The notes: generated by a model from the letters alone, not told the origin. Shown: positions 35,063-43,900, numbered from the stretch's first letter. The stretch is DNA of 64,000 nucleotides from Persicirhabdus sediminis (GCF_016595495.1 NZ_JAENIM010000046.1:62001-126000); one strand, 5' to 3'. Made by a program: numbers and translations.

Positions 35063-36003
35063 GGAATAATTTCTTCTTTGCGCTCTAGAATAGCCGGCTT
35101 ACCAGTACGGTTGCGCACAATGACAACTATTTTTCGTTTTACAACTCCTGTTCTGCCCACGCTTTCGATGCGAGTAGTCTCGTCTTGTACGGTTAGTCGT
35201 GGCTGAATTATCGGCCACAATGCCTCAGTAACACCTAACTGAGTCAGCACTTCCTCAACCGTCTGAAATTCGTAATCATCTTCTGTGTGACGTTCGCCGT
35301 CAGGCCCGAGAATCAAATCTACCAGATTCTGTGCGTCATCGATAGAAACCTCAGCGGCTTCGGCAATCAATTCTGGCTCGGCCTCATTCACATTGAGTTT
35401 GCCATTGCTCCACACGGTGAACCAATCACGCCACTGTGGGTTTAATTCGTCTAAGCGCCCCATGCCGCGGACCATCTCCATTTCGTCTAGGCTATAAAAT
35501 GGTCTATTAAATGGCTGGTTCATTAATCCTAACGACTCGTAATATTCGTACTCAGCACCGTTCAGACTAACATTGTCGTCGCCGTCAACCCAATCACAAA
35601 GAGCGTCGACTAAGGCTTCAGCTTCATCTAACTCCATTTCCCAGCCAGTAAAAATGCTAACCAAAAGTGACTTATCTAGCCGCGCGAGAATCACATTGAT
35701 ATTAAAGCGAGCCGCCTCACTGCGCAGTTGCACATCATAACCAGTTTCATTCTCGGGATCGAAGAAATTCAAGATTGGATCGCCCTGTTCCACACTTGGG
35801 TTCGCGCCGATGGCAATGCCCTTTTCGGCCATCTGTCTTGCCTCAAACCCATTGATCTCAGAGGAAGCAACGTCAGAGGCAAGATAGACAACTTGGACGG
35901 TCGCAAAAATGGCCAAGCCCAAAACAGACATCAACCAAAACACAGCGATCAAGGCACTGCCTTGCGCTAGCTTTTGTTTCTGTCTGAGTCTGCTCATCAT
36001 CAT
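35059..36003 (-). CDS. gspK: Type II secretion minor pseudopilin GspK
   Basis: The 314-residue protein starts with a type IV pilin-like N-terminus (QGSALIAVFWLMSVLGLAIF). The large globular domain characteristic of GspK contains WVDGDDNVSLNGAEYEYY, NRPFYSLDEMEMVRGM and a helix-hairpin-helix-like segment (NVNEAEPELIAEAAEVSIDDAQNLVDLI). GspK caps the pseudopilus tip together with GspI and GspJ. The residue after the cleavage Gly is Ser, which is common in this subunit. The stop overlaps the GspL-like start by four bases. Several Met codons in a row leave the exact start uncertain by two residues. Confidence 0.88.
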   Translation of the reverse strand: MMMSRLRQKQKLAQGSALIAVFWLMSVLGLAIFATVQVVYLASDVASSEINGFEARQMAEKGIAIGANPSVEQGDPILNFFDPENETGYDVQLRSEAARFNINVILARLDKSLLVSIFTGWEMELDEAEALVDALCDWVDGDDNVSLNGAEYEYYESLGLMNQPFNRPFYSLDEMEMVRGMGRLDELNPQWRDWFTVWSNGKLNVNEAEPELIAEAAEVSIDDAQNLVDLILGPDGERHTEDDYEFQTVEEVLTQLGVTEALWPIIQPRLTVQDETTRIESVGRTGVVKRKIVVIVRNRTGKPAILERKEEIIP

Positions 36004-36019
36004 TATGAATTTCTAAAAA

Positions 36020-36784
36020 TTATTGTACTACAGGAGGTCGATGCGACCCGTTGTCGTCGTCGCCGCCGCCACCAGTTCCGCCGCCAGTATTAGTATCCTG
36101 CGGGCCACCTGGGTTTTGTTGCTGCACACTTTTCATGAAAACCTCCGGGTTTTCTTTTGGCACAATCCAAAATGCTTGCTCCACCAGCGAGTCGTTAGGC
36201 TCGTAACGATAGAAAAACTTCACTTGTACTGGTAGGTTGCTGGTATCATCCCATTCACGTAAAGTTTCCATCGTTCTACCATCGATGACATCGACCTCAA
36301 ACAGATAGAGACCATCGACAATGATAATCTCGGCGATCGGATCATCATTGTTGGAAACCGTATTATTCTCACCTGTGATCACCTTGTTTTCGTAGAGACG
36401 CAGCACAATATCTACCAAATTGTCCCGCCGCAGGACCGTCGCCAGCTCGATGGACTCAGCCGCCATTGAGCGCCCGCCCCAGTTGAAGGCCATCGGCACA
36501 TTTTCAAATGTGAGTCTAGGTAGGTTGTGTGAACTGGTTTCTTCTGTTTCTAGCTGGAGAACTGCATTGCCTGGCAGTTTTTGGAAATGATCTTTCAGCA
36601 GTTCATTAAATGCCTGTCTTTCGCCATTGATGTTGGTATTTTCTATCACCGCAGTGGAGAGAGAGAGTGAGCCATCAGCTAGAGCAAAAACACCAGCTAG
36701 CACGAGCGCGGAAATGCCCAGCGCCATCACCATCTCCAACAGCAAATAGCCTTTGCGTATTTTACAGTTGATAGAGGCTCGCAT
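36020..36784 (-). CDS. gspJ: Type II secretion minor pseudopilin GspJ
   Basis: The N-terminus carries a prepilin cleavage site and hydrophobic helix (KIRKG, then YLLLEMVMALGISALVLAG). I favour the ATG at 36784 (MRASINCKIRKG). A start nine codons upstream is possible but would extend the overlap with gspI. The globular part has strand-rich text (LVDIVLRLYENKVI, AEIIIVDGLYLFEVDVI), and the C-terminus is an unusual low-complexity Gly/Asn/Asp stretch. Together with GspI and GspK it forms the pseudopilus tip. The prepilin peptidase gene is not in the window. Confidence 0.82.
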   Translation of the reverse strand: MRASINCKIRKGYLLLEMVMALGISALVLAGVFALADGSLSLSTAVIENTNINGERQAFNELLKDHFQKLPGNAVLQLETEETSSHNLPRLTFENVPMAFNWGGRSMAAESIELATVLRRDNLVDIVLRLYENKVITGENNTVSNNDDPIAEIIIVDGLYLFEVDVIDGRTMETLREWDDTSNLPVQVKFFYRYEPNDSLVEQAFWIVPKENPEVFMKSVQQQNPGGPQDTNTGGGTGGGGDDDNGSHRPPVVQ

Positions 36785-37181
36785 AACGATAGGTTTCTGC
36801 ACTTTGCTCATTCAGCTGGCCTTCATCGTACCAGTAAGCAATCACAGTGATTTTGTACATTTGTTGGAGAGCTTGACCATCCTCGTTCTCGAGCTCAAGC
36901 AGCTCGACGATGGTTTCGATTTCCATTTCATGTTCTTCGATGTCCCTAGTCGTGGTGCCTTCCTCTATGGTTGGCATAGAAAGCGCCTCGGTAAGCGCTG
37001 AGTCTAGGATGCGAACGATAGCAACTTCGCGCTGCATCATGTTAGCCAGCTTGCCCGTTTCGTTGAGCGCACTGATTAGAGAAACACCAACGATAGCAAA
37101 AACAGTCAACGCCATCAGCGCCTCCATCAGCATAAATCCGCTGTGGAGCTTTGGCTTCTTGCTTGGTTGTGTGATTTTCAT
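36762..37181 (-). CDS. gspI: Type II secretion minor pseudopilin GspI
   Basis: The 139-residue protein has a short basic leader ending in Gly (KLHSG). The pilin helix FMLMEALMALTVFAIVGVSL follows, with the conserved Glu at +5. The C-terminal domain is small (QREVAIVRILDSALTEALS; KITVIAYWYDEGQLNEQ). Size and order between gspH and gspJ fit GspI, which starts the tip complex. It overlaps gspJ by about 20 bases, as expected in a tightly packed operon. Confidence 0.85.
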   Translation of the reverse strand: MKITQPSKKPKLHSGFMLMEALMALTVFAIVGVSLISALNETGKLANMMQREVAIVRILDSALTEALSMPTIEEGTTTRDIEEHEMEIETIVELLELENEDGQALQQMYKITVIAYWYDEGQLNEQSAETYRYASLYQL

Positions 37182-37193
37182 CTTACTATCGAA

Positions 37194-37745
37194 TTATTTC
37201 AGCTCGTATTCTTCATCGCGCACACCAGCTGTTAGCGGGTGGTACTCTTGGCTGATATAATTATCCTCAATGCTATAACGAACGGACACTGGTTCAACGA
37301 TGCCCTTAGGTTCTAACTTCCAGACAAATTCGACGTCACGTTTGAGAGTGGTCCAATCGTTTTGCCCCCAGTATTTAAAGTCGAATTGCATCTCGCCAGG
37401 AAACTCGATGCGGCTGATTTCCTGATAACTCTGGCTGGGAACATAATCTTCATCCGAATCTAGCGGCCTCTGATAGCCGTACAGAACGGCGCTATTATCT
37501 GAGACTTTGATTTGATAAGGTTTATGCTCCTTATTGGCCATCATGCGGCCACGTTTTGCCATCGACTCAAATTCAATAGCGAACTTGCGCAATGAATCTG
37601 AATCTTGACTTCCAGCCATCGCGACGAGCCCTATGCCAGTCAAAATGGCAATCATGGAAATCACGATGACCACCTCCAGCAGCGTCATACCGCTGGAGCA
37701 AGTCCGCCTACTTCTTGTCCAGGCTGCTGATATCATCGCCTCCAC
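37194..37745 (-). CDS. gspH: Type II secretion minor pseudopilin GspH
   Basis: The 183-residue protein has a prepilin leader ending SSG and the helix MTLLEVVIVISMIAILTGIGL with Glu at +5. A beta-rich globular domain follows (RGRMMANKEHKPYQIKVSDN, GEMQFDFKYWGQNDW). The first residues overlap the end of gspG by 38 bases, so a start three codons in is equally possible. It is the fourth pseudopilin of the set and matches GspH by position and size. Confidence 0.82.
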   Translation of the reverse strand: MEAMISAAWTRSRRTCSSGMTLLEVVIVISMIAILTGIGLVAMAGSQDSDSLRKFAIEFESMAKRGRMMANKEHKPYQIKVSDNSAVLYGYQRPLDSDEDYVPSQSYQEISRIEFPGEMQFDFKYWGQNDWTTLKRDVEFVWKLEPKGIVEPVSVRYSIEDNYISQEYHPLTAGVRDEEYELK

Positions 37746-38163
37746 CTTCTACGCCATCAGGTCCTTTTGAGATAATCTCATAGCTACGTGGATCTTTTGA
37801 ACTTGGATATTTATAAACATAATCACCATCCCAAGGATCTTTAGGAATGCTAGTGAGCAGCTGCACCCAACGGCGCGGAACTGGGCTGCTTGATGGTTTG
37901 TTGACCAGCGCTTCGAGGCCCTGGGCTTGAGATGGATAGCTGCCTGCATTCATTTTGTAGGCTTCCAGCTTCGAGGTGAACTTCTGCATGTCAGCATCCA
38001 CAGCTACATATTTAGCCGTATCTTGCATACCTGTCATCATGCCAATCGAGAGGCCCAAAATCACAGCGATAATACCAAGTACGATAACCATCTCGAGCAA
38101 GCTGAATCCCTTACTCGTCATGCGTCCCGACTCCTTCAATGACATTTTATGTGTTTTCATCAT
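37708..38163 (-). CDS. gspG: Type II secretion major pseudopilin GspG
   Basis: The 151-residue protein has the cleavage site TSKG followed by FSLLEMVIVLGIIAVILG, and the GspG signature DMQKFTSKLEAYKMNAGSYPSQAQGLEALV. The Ca-site-like C-terminus reads PKDPWDGDYVYKYPS and GPDGVEGGGDDISS. GspG is the main subunit of the pseudopilus that pushes substrates through the secretin. It is the first gene of the operon. An ATG 14 codons in would give a shorter, more usual leader. An inverted repeat lies about 50 bases upstream of the listed start. Confidence 0.95.
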   Translation of the reverse strand: MMKTHKMSLKESGRMTSKGFSLLEMVIVLGIIAVILGLSIGMMTGMQDTAKYVAVDADMQKFTSKLEAYKMNAGSYPSQAQGLEALVNKPSSSPVPRRWVQLLTSIPKDPWDGDYVYKYPSSKDPRSYEIISKGPDGVEGGGDDISSLDKK

Positions 38164-38213
38164 GTATGTTTCTCTACCTTGTGCATCTTATTAAACGTGG
38201 ATTCTCAGATTAG

Positions 38214-38235
38214 TTGTTCAGAAAATAATGAACAA
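38214..38235. promoter_or_regulatory. Candidate operator before the secretion operon
   Basis: The perfect 7 bp inverted repeat TTGTTCA/TGAACAA is separated by eight AT-rich bases, 51 bases upstream of the gspG start on the leftward strand. Size and symmetry fit a dimeric regulator site. No regulator is identified. Confidence 0.4.
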
Positions 38236-38312
38236 ATGTAAGAAATGACATTTAATGGGTGATATCAACGATCAGCACGATAACTAATCACGCTAGAATC
38301 TCACGATTTAAA

Positions 38313-38343
38313 TGCAAAAAAAAGCGACCTAATTTGGTCGCTT
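38313..38343 (-). terminator. Rho-independent terminator after exbD
   Basis: Read leftward, AAGCGACC-AAATTA-GGTCGCTT is followed by a run of T, 27 bases after the exbD stop. It separates exbD from the secretion operon. Confidence 0.88.
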
Positions 38344-38369
38344 AACTGGCAATGAAGTCCAGCTGACAA

Positions 38370-38825
38370 TTATTCAGCCAAAGTCACATTCTGCACCCCT
38401 GCTTCAGCCAGCGCATTGAGCACATCAATGTATTGCTGCTGAGGGACTTTATCTGAAACTTTCAAAGTCACCACCGCTGGGTCAGCTGGGGATAAAGCTG
38501 CGAAAATTTTCAAACGATCAACTAATTCAGGGATCTCACGACTCGTTGAATCTTTGGTGATCACCTCCGGTGCGCTCGCTGGGTTCAGAGTCAAAGTACC
38601 GGACTCATCCAGCTGGATAATCATCGCCTGTCGTGCCACTGGCGCGCCTTGCGCAACTGAGGGAATTGACATTTTAAGATCTTGCTCACGCGGCAAAATA
38701 GTCGCGGTGACTAGGAAGAAAATGAGCAAAAGAAAACTCACATCAACTAGTGATGAGATATCCATTTCACTTTTATCGCCCTGTTGGGCACTGCGTAGCT
38801 GAAACATCTGGTAGGTTCGTGTCAT
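38370..38825 (-). CDS. exbD: ExbD/TolR-type biopolymer transport protein
   Basis: The 151-residue protein has the family layout. A short cytosolic N-terminus is followed by one membrane helix with the essential Asp (EMDISSLVDVSFLLLIFFLVTATIL). The periplasmic domain ends in TLKVSDKVPQQQYIDVLNALAEAGVQNVTL, the conserved ExbD C-terminal fold. ExbD works with ExbB to harvest the proton gradient for TonB- or Tol-type systems. No exbB/motA-type gene is next to it. A terminator follows, so it is transcribed apart from the secretion operon. Confidence 0.9.
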   Translation of the reverse strand: MTRTYQMFQLRSAQQGDKSEMDISSLVDVSFLLLIFFLVTATILPREQDLKMSIPSVAQGAPVARQAMIIQLDESGTLTLNPASAPEVITKDSTSREIPELVDRLKIFAALSPADPAVVTLKVSDKVPQQQYIDVLNALAEAGVQNVTLAE

Positions 38826-38875
38826 ATATACCTAACCCATCCAGCCAGCATTTTATTAGTATCAAAACCAGAAAC

Positions 38876-39151
38876 TTACTTAGGCTCAGCTTTATGCAAT
38901 GATTTCCCCCGCTCTATCGTCTCGTCCAGCTGGGATTGCGCGCGTTTCACCGATGGACTCTGGCTGAATAGCTTAGACACATCGATGCCAAAGTACCCCA
39001 GACAAGCTAACAAGATTGCTGTCGCCATCGCTTCATCGAGATTTCCAAAGATGGGAATATTATCAGGAATCAGCTCCAATAGCCCAGCTGTAGGGTTGAG
39101 GATGTAAGTTGCGCTTATAATCGCCAGCAAGAGAACAGCAAAAGTTTTCAT
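38876..39151 (-). CDS. Small DUF1232 (YkvA-like) membrane protein
   Basis: The start is set at the ATG at 39151 (MKTFAVLLLAII). The product is about 91 residues with two hydrophobic segments. It contains the DUF1232 core NPTAGLLELIPDNIPIFGNLDEAMATAILLACL, where the Pro-Asp and the Gly-x-Leu-Asp-Glu are diagnostic. A charged helical tail follows. Function of the family is unknown. It lies 50 bases upstream of exbD on the same strand and may share its transcript. Confidence 0.8.
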   Translation of the reverse strand: MKTFAVLLLAIISATYILNPTAGLLELIPDNIPIFGNLDEAMATAILLACLGYFGIDVSKLFSQSPSVKRAQSQLDETIERGKSLHKAEPK

Positions 39152-39198
39152 ACATACTAACATACACAGGGCTGCTGACCGCGCAAGTGACGCCGAGG

Positions 39199-39230
39199 GT
39201 AAAAAAAAGCGGGAGCCAGCTGGCTCCCGC
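39199..39230 (-). terminator. Rho-independent terminator after the SNF2 helicase gene
   Basis: The palindrome AAGCGGGAGCC-AGCT-GGCTCCCGCTT, read leftward, is followed by a long T run, 30 bases after the stop. Confidence 0.92.
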
Positions 39231-39259
39231 TTGAAATTGATTTTGATGAGATAGCAGAA

Positions 39260-42200
39260 TTACTCTTCCTCGGCAGAGGTACGAGTTTTCTTGCGAGCTG
39301 CTTTTTTGGCAGCCTTCTTGGCGGCTTTTTTAGCAACCTTCATCGGCTCTTCTTCTGGCTCAGCAGCGCCAGAGAGGATGAACTGGAGATCTTCCACACC
39401 GAGGCTGCTAGCAAACCCTTCATCACCGAGGATGTTGGTAACCAGCGCAGTCTTCTGGTGCTGCAGAACGCGAATCTTCTCTTCCACAGTGTCACGGGTC
39501 AGCAAGCGATACGCGATCACCTTGTTTTTCTGACCAATACGGTGAGTTCGGTCAATCGCCTGGTTTTCTACCGCTGGGTTCCACCATGGATCGTAAAGGA
39601 TCACGTAGGACGCAGAGGTCAGGTTCAGACCAGCACCACCCGCTTTGAGTGAGAGCATGAATACTGATGGATCTTTGGTTGTCTGGAAGCTTTCGATCAC
39701 AGCCTTACGGTCTTTAGTCTGACCAGTGAGGTAGTGGAACGGACGGCTTTCAACTTCCAAGCGAGCCTTGATGATATCCAGCATGGAAACAAACTGTGAG
39801 AAGACGAGCACTTTGTGGCCCTCCTCACGCAGCTGGTCGAGAAGGTAGAACAGAGCGTTCATCTTCGCGCTTTCCTCTTTGAGGAATTTTGGATCAATCA
39901 GGCCTGGGTGACAGCAAATCTGACGCAGACGCATGAGGCCTTGCAAGATAGCGAAGCTGTTTTTCTTCACTGTCTCGTCGGAATCAAATCCGAGCAATGA
40001 TTTCTGAATGCGCTTAAGTTCAGCCTTGTAGAGCTCTGACTGAGTTCCCTCCATCTGGGCAAATACTTCCTCCTCAGTACGAGGTGGTAGATCTTTAGCC
40101 ACTTGCAGCTTAGTACGACGAAGCAAGAATGGACGCAGACGTGATGCGAGGCGGTTTTGCGCGCCAGGATCTTTGCGTTTATCAAAGCGTTTTTTGAAGT
40201 AACCACGGCTACCAAGTACACCCGGCATCGCAAAGGCCATCAGTGACCACATGTCCATCAAGCGGTTCTCAATAGGCGTACCTGTAAGAACGAGTCGGTT
40301 CATGGAGTTCAGCTCACGAGCTGACTTAGCTGCCTTAGAATCTGGGTTCTTAATCTGCTGACCCTCATCGAGAATCACAGTGAGCCACTTGATCTTAGCT
40401 AGCTCTTCGCCGCTGAGACGCAGCTGAGCGTAGTTGAGAACCAAGAGGTCAAATTCGACACCCAGCTTGGATGGGTCGAGGTCTTCCTTAGTACGCATGA
40501 CTTGCACGCGAATCTCAGGAGCAAACTTGTTGGTTTCTGTTTCCCAAACATCAATAACTGATTTCGGACAAACCACCAGTGATGGCAGATTGGTCTTCGA
40601 TGTCTTAAGGTGTTCTTCACGTAGCCACAGCAAGTAAGTAATACTCTGGATGGTTTTACCCAGACCCATGTCATCCGCAAGCAAGCCACCAAATCGGTTG
40701 GTCGCAAGGTATGCAAGGAATTGGAAACCTTCCACCTGGTATGGACGAAGTGTCGCATTGAGGCCTTTTGGTACGTCGGGAGCCACTTCCACCTGAATGT
40801 CGCGAGCGCGATCTTTGATGCGCTTCCACGCCTTCGGATCAAATACCTCAGCGGCTTTTGGATCAGCCAACTGGAGTGCGTGCATGCGGTGAGTTTCACC
40901 AGTAAGGTCAAATGGATCCAAGCCGAGGCGAGTAACCGCTTCACGCTGGTCAGCGTCGAGCTTGATTTCAAGACGCATCCAGCCACCGTCGTCCATGCGG
41001 ACGTAACCACCACGGGCAGCTACCAGTGAGCGGATCTGAGCCTTGGTCAAAGTAACTCCTTCCACATCGATGACGATGCGGAGGTCGAACCAGTCGATCT
41101 CTTGGTTGACAACTTCGAAGCGGATAGCAGCCGTTACCGGGTCAGCCATCAGCGTATTGAGCTTGCCGTCCATCTGCACATCCATGCTCTCAGGCAGCTC
41201 TTTGGCCCACTCAGAGAATTTTTCAGGGAATAGCTTAGTAACGCGTGTCTTGAAGGCACCTAACTTATCGTCGTATGCGAGGCCCATCTCCGTGAGCAGC
41301 TCAGGCACACAGTAAAGTTCTTCGCGAGCGAAACGCAGCAGCTGCTGTCCTTTGACAGGTTTTTGCTCAACCAGCTCCCACACATCTTTGATGCGCTTTT
41401 CGGTGCGGCGGTCTTGCTTTTCCAATGCGTGAACTTCGATCACTAGGTGCTCGGTTTCAGCTGATGTGAGACCTTGCTCGATGCGCATCTTGAAGCGCGG
41501 ATACAAGTCGAGGTCGACCACACGTTCCTTCAGAGAAGCTGGCAGGCTGGAGCCTACTTTGCGCAGGAACTCAACACCTTCCAAGCTGTCGATGACGTCT
41601 TTAGGAATGTGATAACGTGGCTGCACATCTGTCTCTTCCAGCCAGCGTGGTGGGCCAGGGAAAACAGTTTCGTCTGATTGATAGAGAACTTCGCGGCCAG
41701 GCAGCAAACGCACTGAGTGAGTCACGTTGTTGCCCTCTTGAGTCACCAACTGCAGCGCAAATGAGTCTGGCGCATATGGATCATCTTCACATTGCCAGCT
41801 GAGCGGGCGGTCCACCACCTTGAAGTATTTCTCATCAAGGTTAACGATGTACCCCTTCAGCGCTGGCTGACGGAATAAGCGGTTCATGAACGCGCAGGCA
41901 TTCTCTTGATCCAAATCAAAAGAGGCATTGCCTTCAGAGGCGTAATAATTGTTGAATTGCTCCCAGATCACCTGACTTGGCGCATCCATGCGCAAGGCTG
42001 ATTCGGTGAACCAGTTCTGCAAACGCTCGATGTCATTTTTCTCGCGAAGCGGGATCCATGCAGCATCTTCCACTTTAGAATCGCGGTATTCAACACGCGC
42101 TTCGTTGATGGTAGAAAGCAGACGGAATTCAACGTGAATTGGCTTGGTTACTGGTGGGCGCTCATTGATGCTTTCAATGCGGTCGTACCACTCAGCTACA

Positions 42201-42841
42201 TCACGTTCACGTTCCCATTCGTGCATCTTCTTCTGCACGTTTTCCAGATTGGTGATGGCATTGAGGAAATCTGGGTAGGCGATACGCTTTTTGTAAAATG
42301 CGTAGGCGATGTAGTTCCAAAACTCAATAATATCACCAGGAGGCATTGGCCACAGTTCCAGTGGCTCGTAGCTGTTGATTTCCCACCTTGGGCTCAAACG
42401 CACCAAATCGTGATCGTGGATTTCACCTTCAATCACGTAACGACGGTAGCGTTTCTCAACTTTGCCAATAAAATCAGCTTCTTTATCGTCCAGCTCGCGA
42501 TCGAGCTTTTCTTCGATCAAATCGATGATTGGCGTATCATCAAATTCATTTGGGCTTTCAGGCAGATCTTCGCCACGGTGCATGCGCTCCATCATGGTTG
42601 CGTACATGCAGGCTCCAGCGATATCTTGATCCTCTGCAGTACAGCTACCAAACCAGCGGTTACCTTGAAGGCGCAAACTGGTTCTAAAAGTGCCTGTTGG
42701 ATCTTCTACCCGTCCTTGAATAAATAGGTGATTACCAAAAATCTGAGTCACTGCTCCATCTTGCTGGAGCGAGTCACCGCGACTTCTTGCTTTCTCGGGA
42801 AAGCTATTTAGGAAGTTTAATGTTGCTCTGTCGGGATTCAT
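39260..42841 (-). CDS. SNF2-family DEAD/DEAH helicase with basic Lys/Ala tail
   Basis: The 1193-residue protein belongs to the bacterial SNF2/RapA-like group of ATP-dependent DNA translocases. The N-terminus has a possible degenerate SWIM-type segment (GSCTAEDQDIAGACMY, about 48-63). A long family-specific region follows. The ATPase core (about 690-1160) has LLADDMGLGKTIQS, DEGQ, LTGTPIENRLMDMWSL, KVLVFSQFVSML, LSLKAGGAGLNLT and DPWWNPAVENQAIDRTHRIGQ. The last 25 residues repeat KKAAKKAAKKAARKK, like the DNA-binding tails of histone H1-like proteins. It probably remodels protein-DNA complexes or RNA polymerase. It is a single gene with its own terminator. Confidence 0.92.
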   Translation of the reverse strand: MNPDRATLNFLNSFPEKARSRGDSLQQDGAVTQIFGNHLFIQGRVEDPTGTFRTSLRLQGNRWFGSCTAEDQDIAGACMYATMMERMHRGEDLPESPNEFDDTPIIDLIEEKLDRELDDKEADFIGKVEKRYRRYVIEGEIHDHDLVRLSPRWEINSYEPLELWPMPPGDIIEFWNYIAYAFYKKRIAYPDFLNAITNLENVQKKMHEWERERDVAEWYDRIESINERPPVTKPIHVEFRLLSTINEARVEYRDSKVEDAAWIPLREKNDIERLQNWFTESALRMDAPSQVIWEQFNNYYASEGNASFDLDQENACAFMNRLFRQPALKGYIVNLDEKYFKVVDRPLSWQCEDDPYAPDSFALQLVTQEGNNVTHSVRLLPGREVLYQSDETVFPGPPRWLEETDVQPRYHIPKDVIDSLEGVEFLRKVGSSLPASLKERVVDLDLYPRFKMRIEQGLTSAETEHLVIEVHALEKQDRRTEKRIKDVWELVEQKPVKGQQLLRFAREELYCVPELLTEMGLAYDDKLGAFKTRVTKLFPEKFSEWAKELPESMDVQMDGKLNTLMADPVTAAIRFEVVNQEIDWFDLRIVIDVEGVTLTKAQIRSLVAARGGYVRMDDGGWMRLEIKLDADQREAVTRLGLDPFDLTGETHRMHALQLADPKAAEVFDPKAWKRIKDRARDIQVEVAPDVPKGLNATLRPYQVEGFQFLAYLATNRFGGLLADDMGLGKTIQSITYLLWLREEHLKTSKTNLPSLVVCPKSVIDVWETETNKFAPEIRVQVMRTKEDLDPSKLGVEFDLLVLNYAQLRLSGEELAKIKWLTVILDEGQQIKNPDSKAAKSARELNSMNRLVLTGTPIENRLMDMWSLMAFAMPGVLGSRGYFKKRFDKRKDPGAQNRLASRLRPFLLRRTKLQVAKDLPPRTEEEVFAQMEGTQSELYKAELKRIQKSLLGFDSDETVKKNSFAILQGLMRLRQICCHPGLIDPKFLKEESAKMNALFYLLDQLREEGHKVLVFSQFVSMLDIIKARLEVESRPFHYLTGQTKDRKAVIESFQTTKDPSVFMLSLKAGGAGLNLTSASYVILYDPWWNPAVENQAIDRTHRIGQKNKVIAYRLLTRDTVEEKIRVLQHQKTALVTNILGDEGFASSLGVEDLQFILSGAAEPEEEPMKVAKKAAKKAAKKAARKKTRTSAEEE

Positions 42842-43197
42842 TTTGAAAATATGCGGGTCTATCTAATACCAAGCGGGTCTAGCTCAATATAAAGGAAATA
42901 GCCAAAAGGCAGCATCGTCATGTGACACACATGCTGCGGTTTGGCTACGAGAACCCTATGTTATACCCACAAACAAGAGATGCGCAACAAAAAGCTAGTC
43001 ACCGTTCACAAAATAAAATGCGTTGTCGAACAAAAAGTTGTCACCTATCCGCAAACGCATTGAAATCACCAACTTACGGGCGCAGCTAACACACAATTTG
43101 TCAATACACCCGTTTACGAAAAAGCTCATCCATAGCAATTTTCACTTATTCACAATGATCCATTGCGGCCTAATGCACTCATCATTAGATCATACAA
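42842..43197. other. Intergenic region upstream of the SNF2 gene
   Basis: These 356 bases hold no supported gene. A 68-codon open frame at 43023 has no motif and overlaps the end of the next gene on the other strand. The region is AT-rich, with several short TTGTC/GACAA-like words, and should contain the SNF2 promoter near 42850-42950. Confidence 0.45.
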
Positions 43198-43899
43198 TTA
43201 ATACCAATCGCAGTCAGCTGGCGCAGTGATTTCACTAACAAAGTCACGACTAACCAATGATGACAATGCAGCTAACTCACCAGCGAGCACCTCATGGGCC
43301 ACCTTGCCGCAATCATCTCGCCGCCCACAATGCGTGAAAGTGGCAAAGCCAGGGTATCCGGGCTGGGTTTGTGGATCCTTGTCGACCTGATGTAACTTTA
43401 GCGTCGCTCTAGCAGAGTCACGACCCGCTGGCAAAATCACTACAGGATGCAGCCAGCAAGTGATAGGTTTATACGACCACGGATGAATCCCCTCGTCATA
43501 AGCCAAACGCTGCAGGTAACAACGATTCTGCGGGTCTAGAAAAAGACATTTGGTATTGGGAAAATGAGCTGGGTAATCGTCAGCTAAGTCGTTGATCTCA
43601 GCTGCACGAGTGCGCGTTTTGCATTTCCCTCCAGACACATGCTCAATGATGCCGTTAGGTGGCAAATCGAAACCTAAGTTCGCTAGATCACCCTGCCTGT
43701 CAGTGACAAATTTCTCCAACACCTCGGCATCTTGAGAAGACAAAGTGACACCATCATGACAGCAGGTCGCCTTGCAAACACCTAACTGACAAGGCACCAA
43801 GGGCTGAAGAAAACTATCAGCATCGACAACACAATGGCGCAATTGCTCGGCTAGAGCATCTAGTGATTGATGAAAAATGGTATGCAAAACGGGCTCCAT
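43198..43899 (-). CDS. Cysteine-cluster (YkgJ/DUF3109-like) protein
   Basis: The ATG at 43899 (MEPVLHTIFHQS) begins one base after the upstream gene's stop. A longer frame would overlap that gene. The 233-residue product has the Cys pattern of metal-chelating YkgJ-like proteins. GVCKATCCHDGV is near residue 45, CLFLDPQNRCYLQ and SYKPITCWLHPVV follow in the middle, and CGRRDDCG is towards the end. Such proteins are thought to bind zinc or an iron-sulphur cluster, and their roles are unclear. It forms a two-gene operon with the rhodanese lipoprotein. Confidence 0.72.
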   Translation of the reverse strand: MEPVLHTIFHQSLDALAEQLRHCVVDADSFLQPLVPCQLGVCKATCCHDGVTLSSQDAEVLEKFVTDRQGDLANLGFDLPPNGIIEHVSGGKCKTRTRAAEINDLADDYPAHFPNTKCLFLDPQNRCYLQRLAYDEGIHPWSYKPITCWLHPVVILPAGRDSARATLKLHQVDKDPQTQPGYPGFATFTHCGRRDDCGKVAHEVLAGELAALSSLVSRDFVSEITAPADCDWY

Positions 43900-43900
43900 A

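Noticed and set aside
43023-43229. 68-codon plus-strand frame upstream of the SNF2 gene
   Set aside because: It overlaps the end of a well-supported gene on the other strand, lacks motifs and has AT-rich, noise-like composition.
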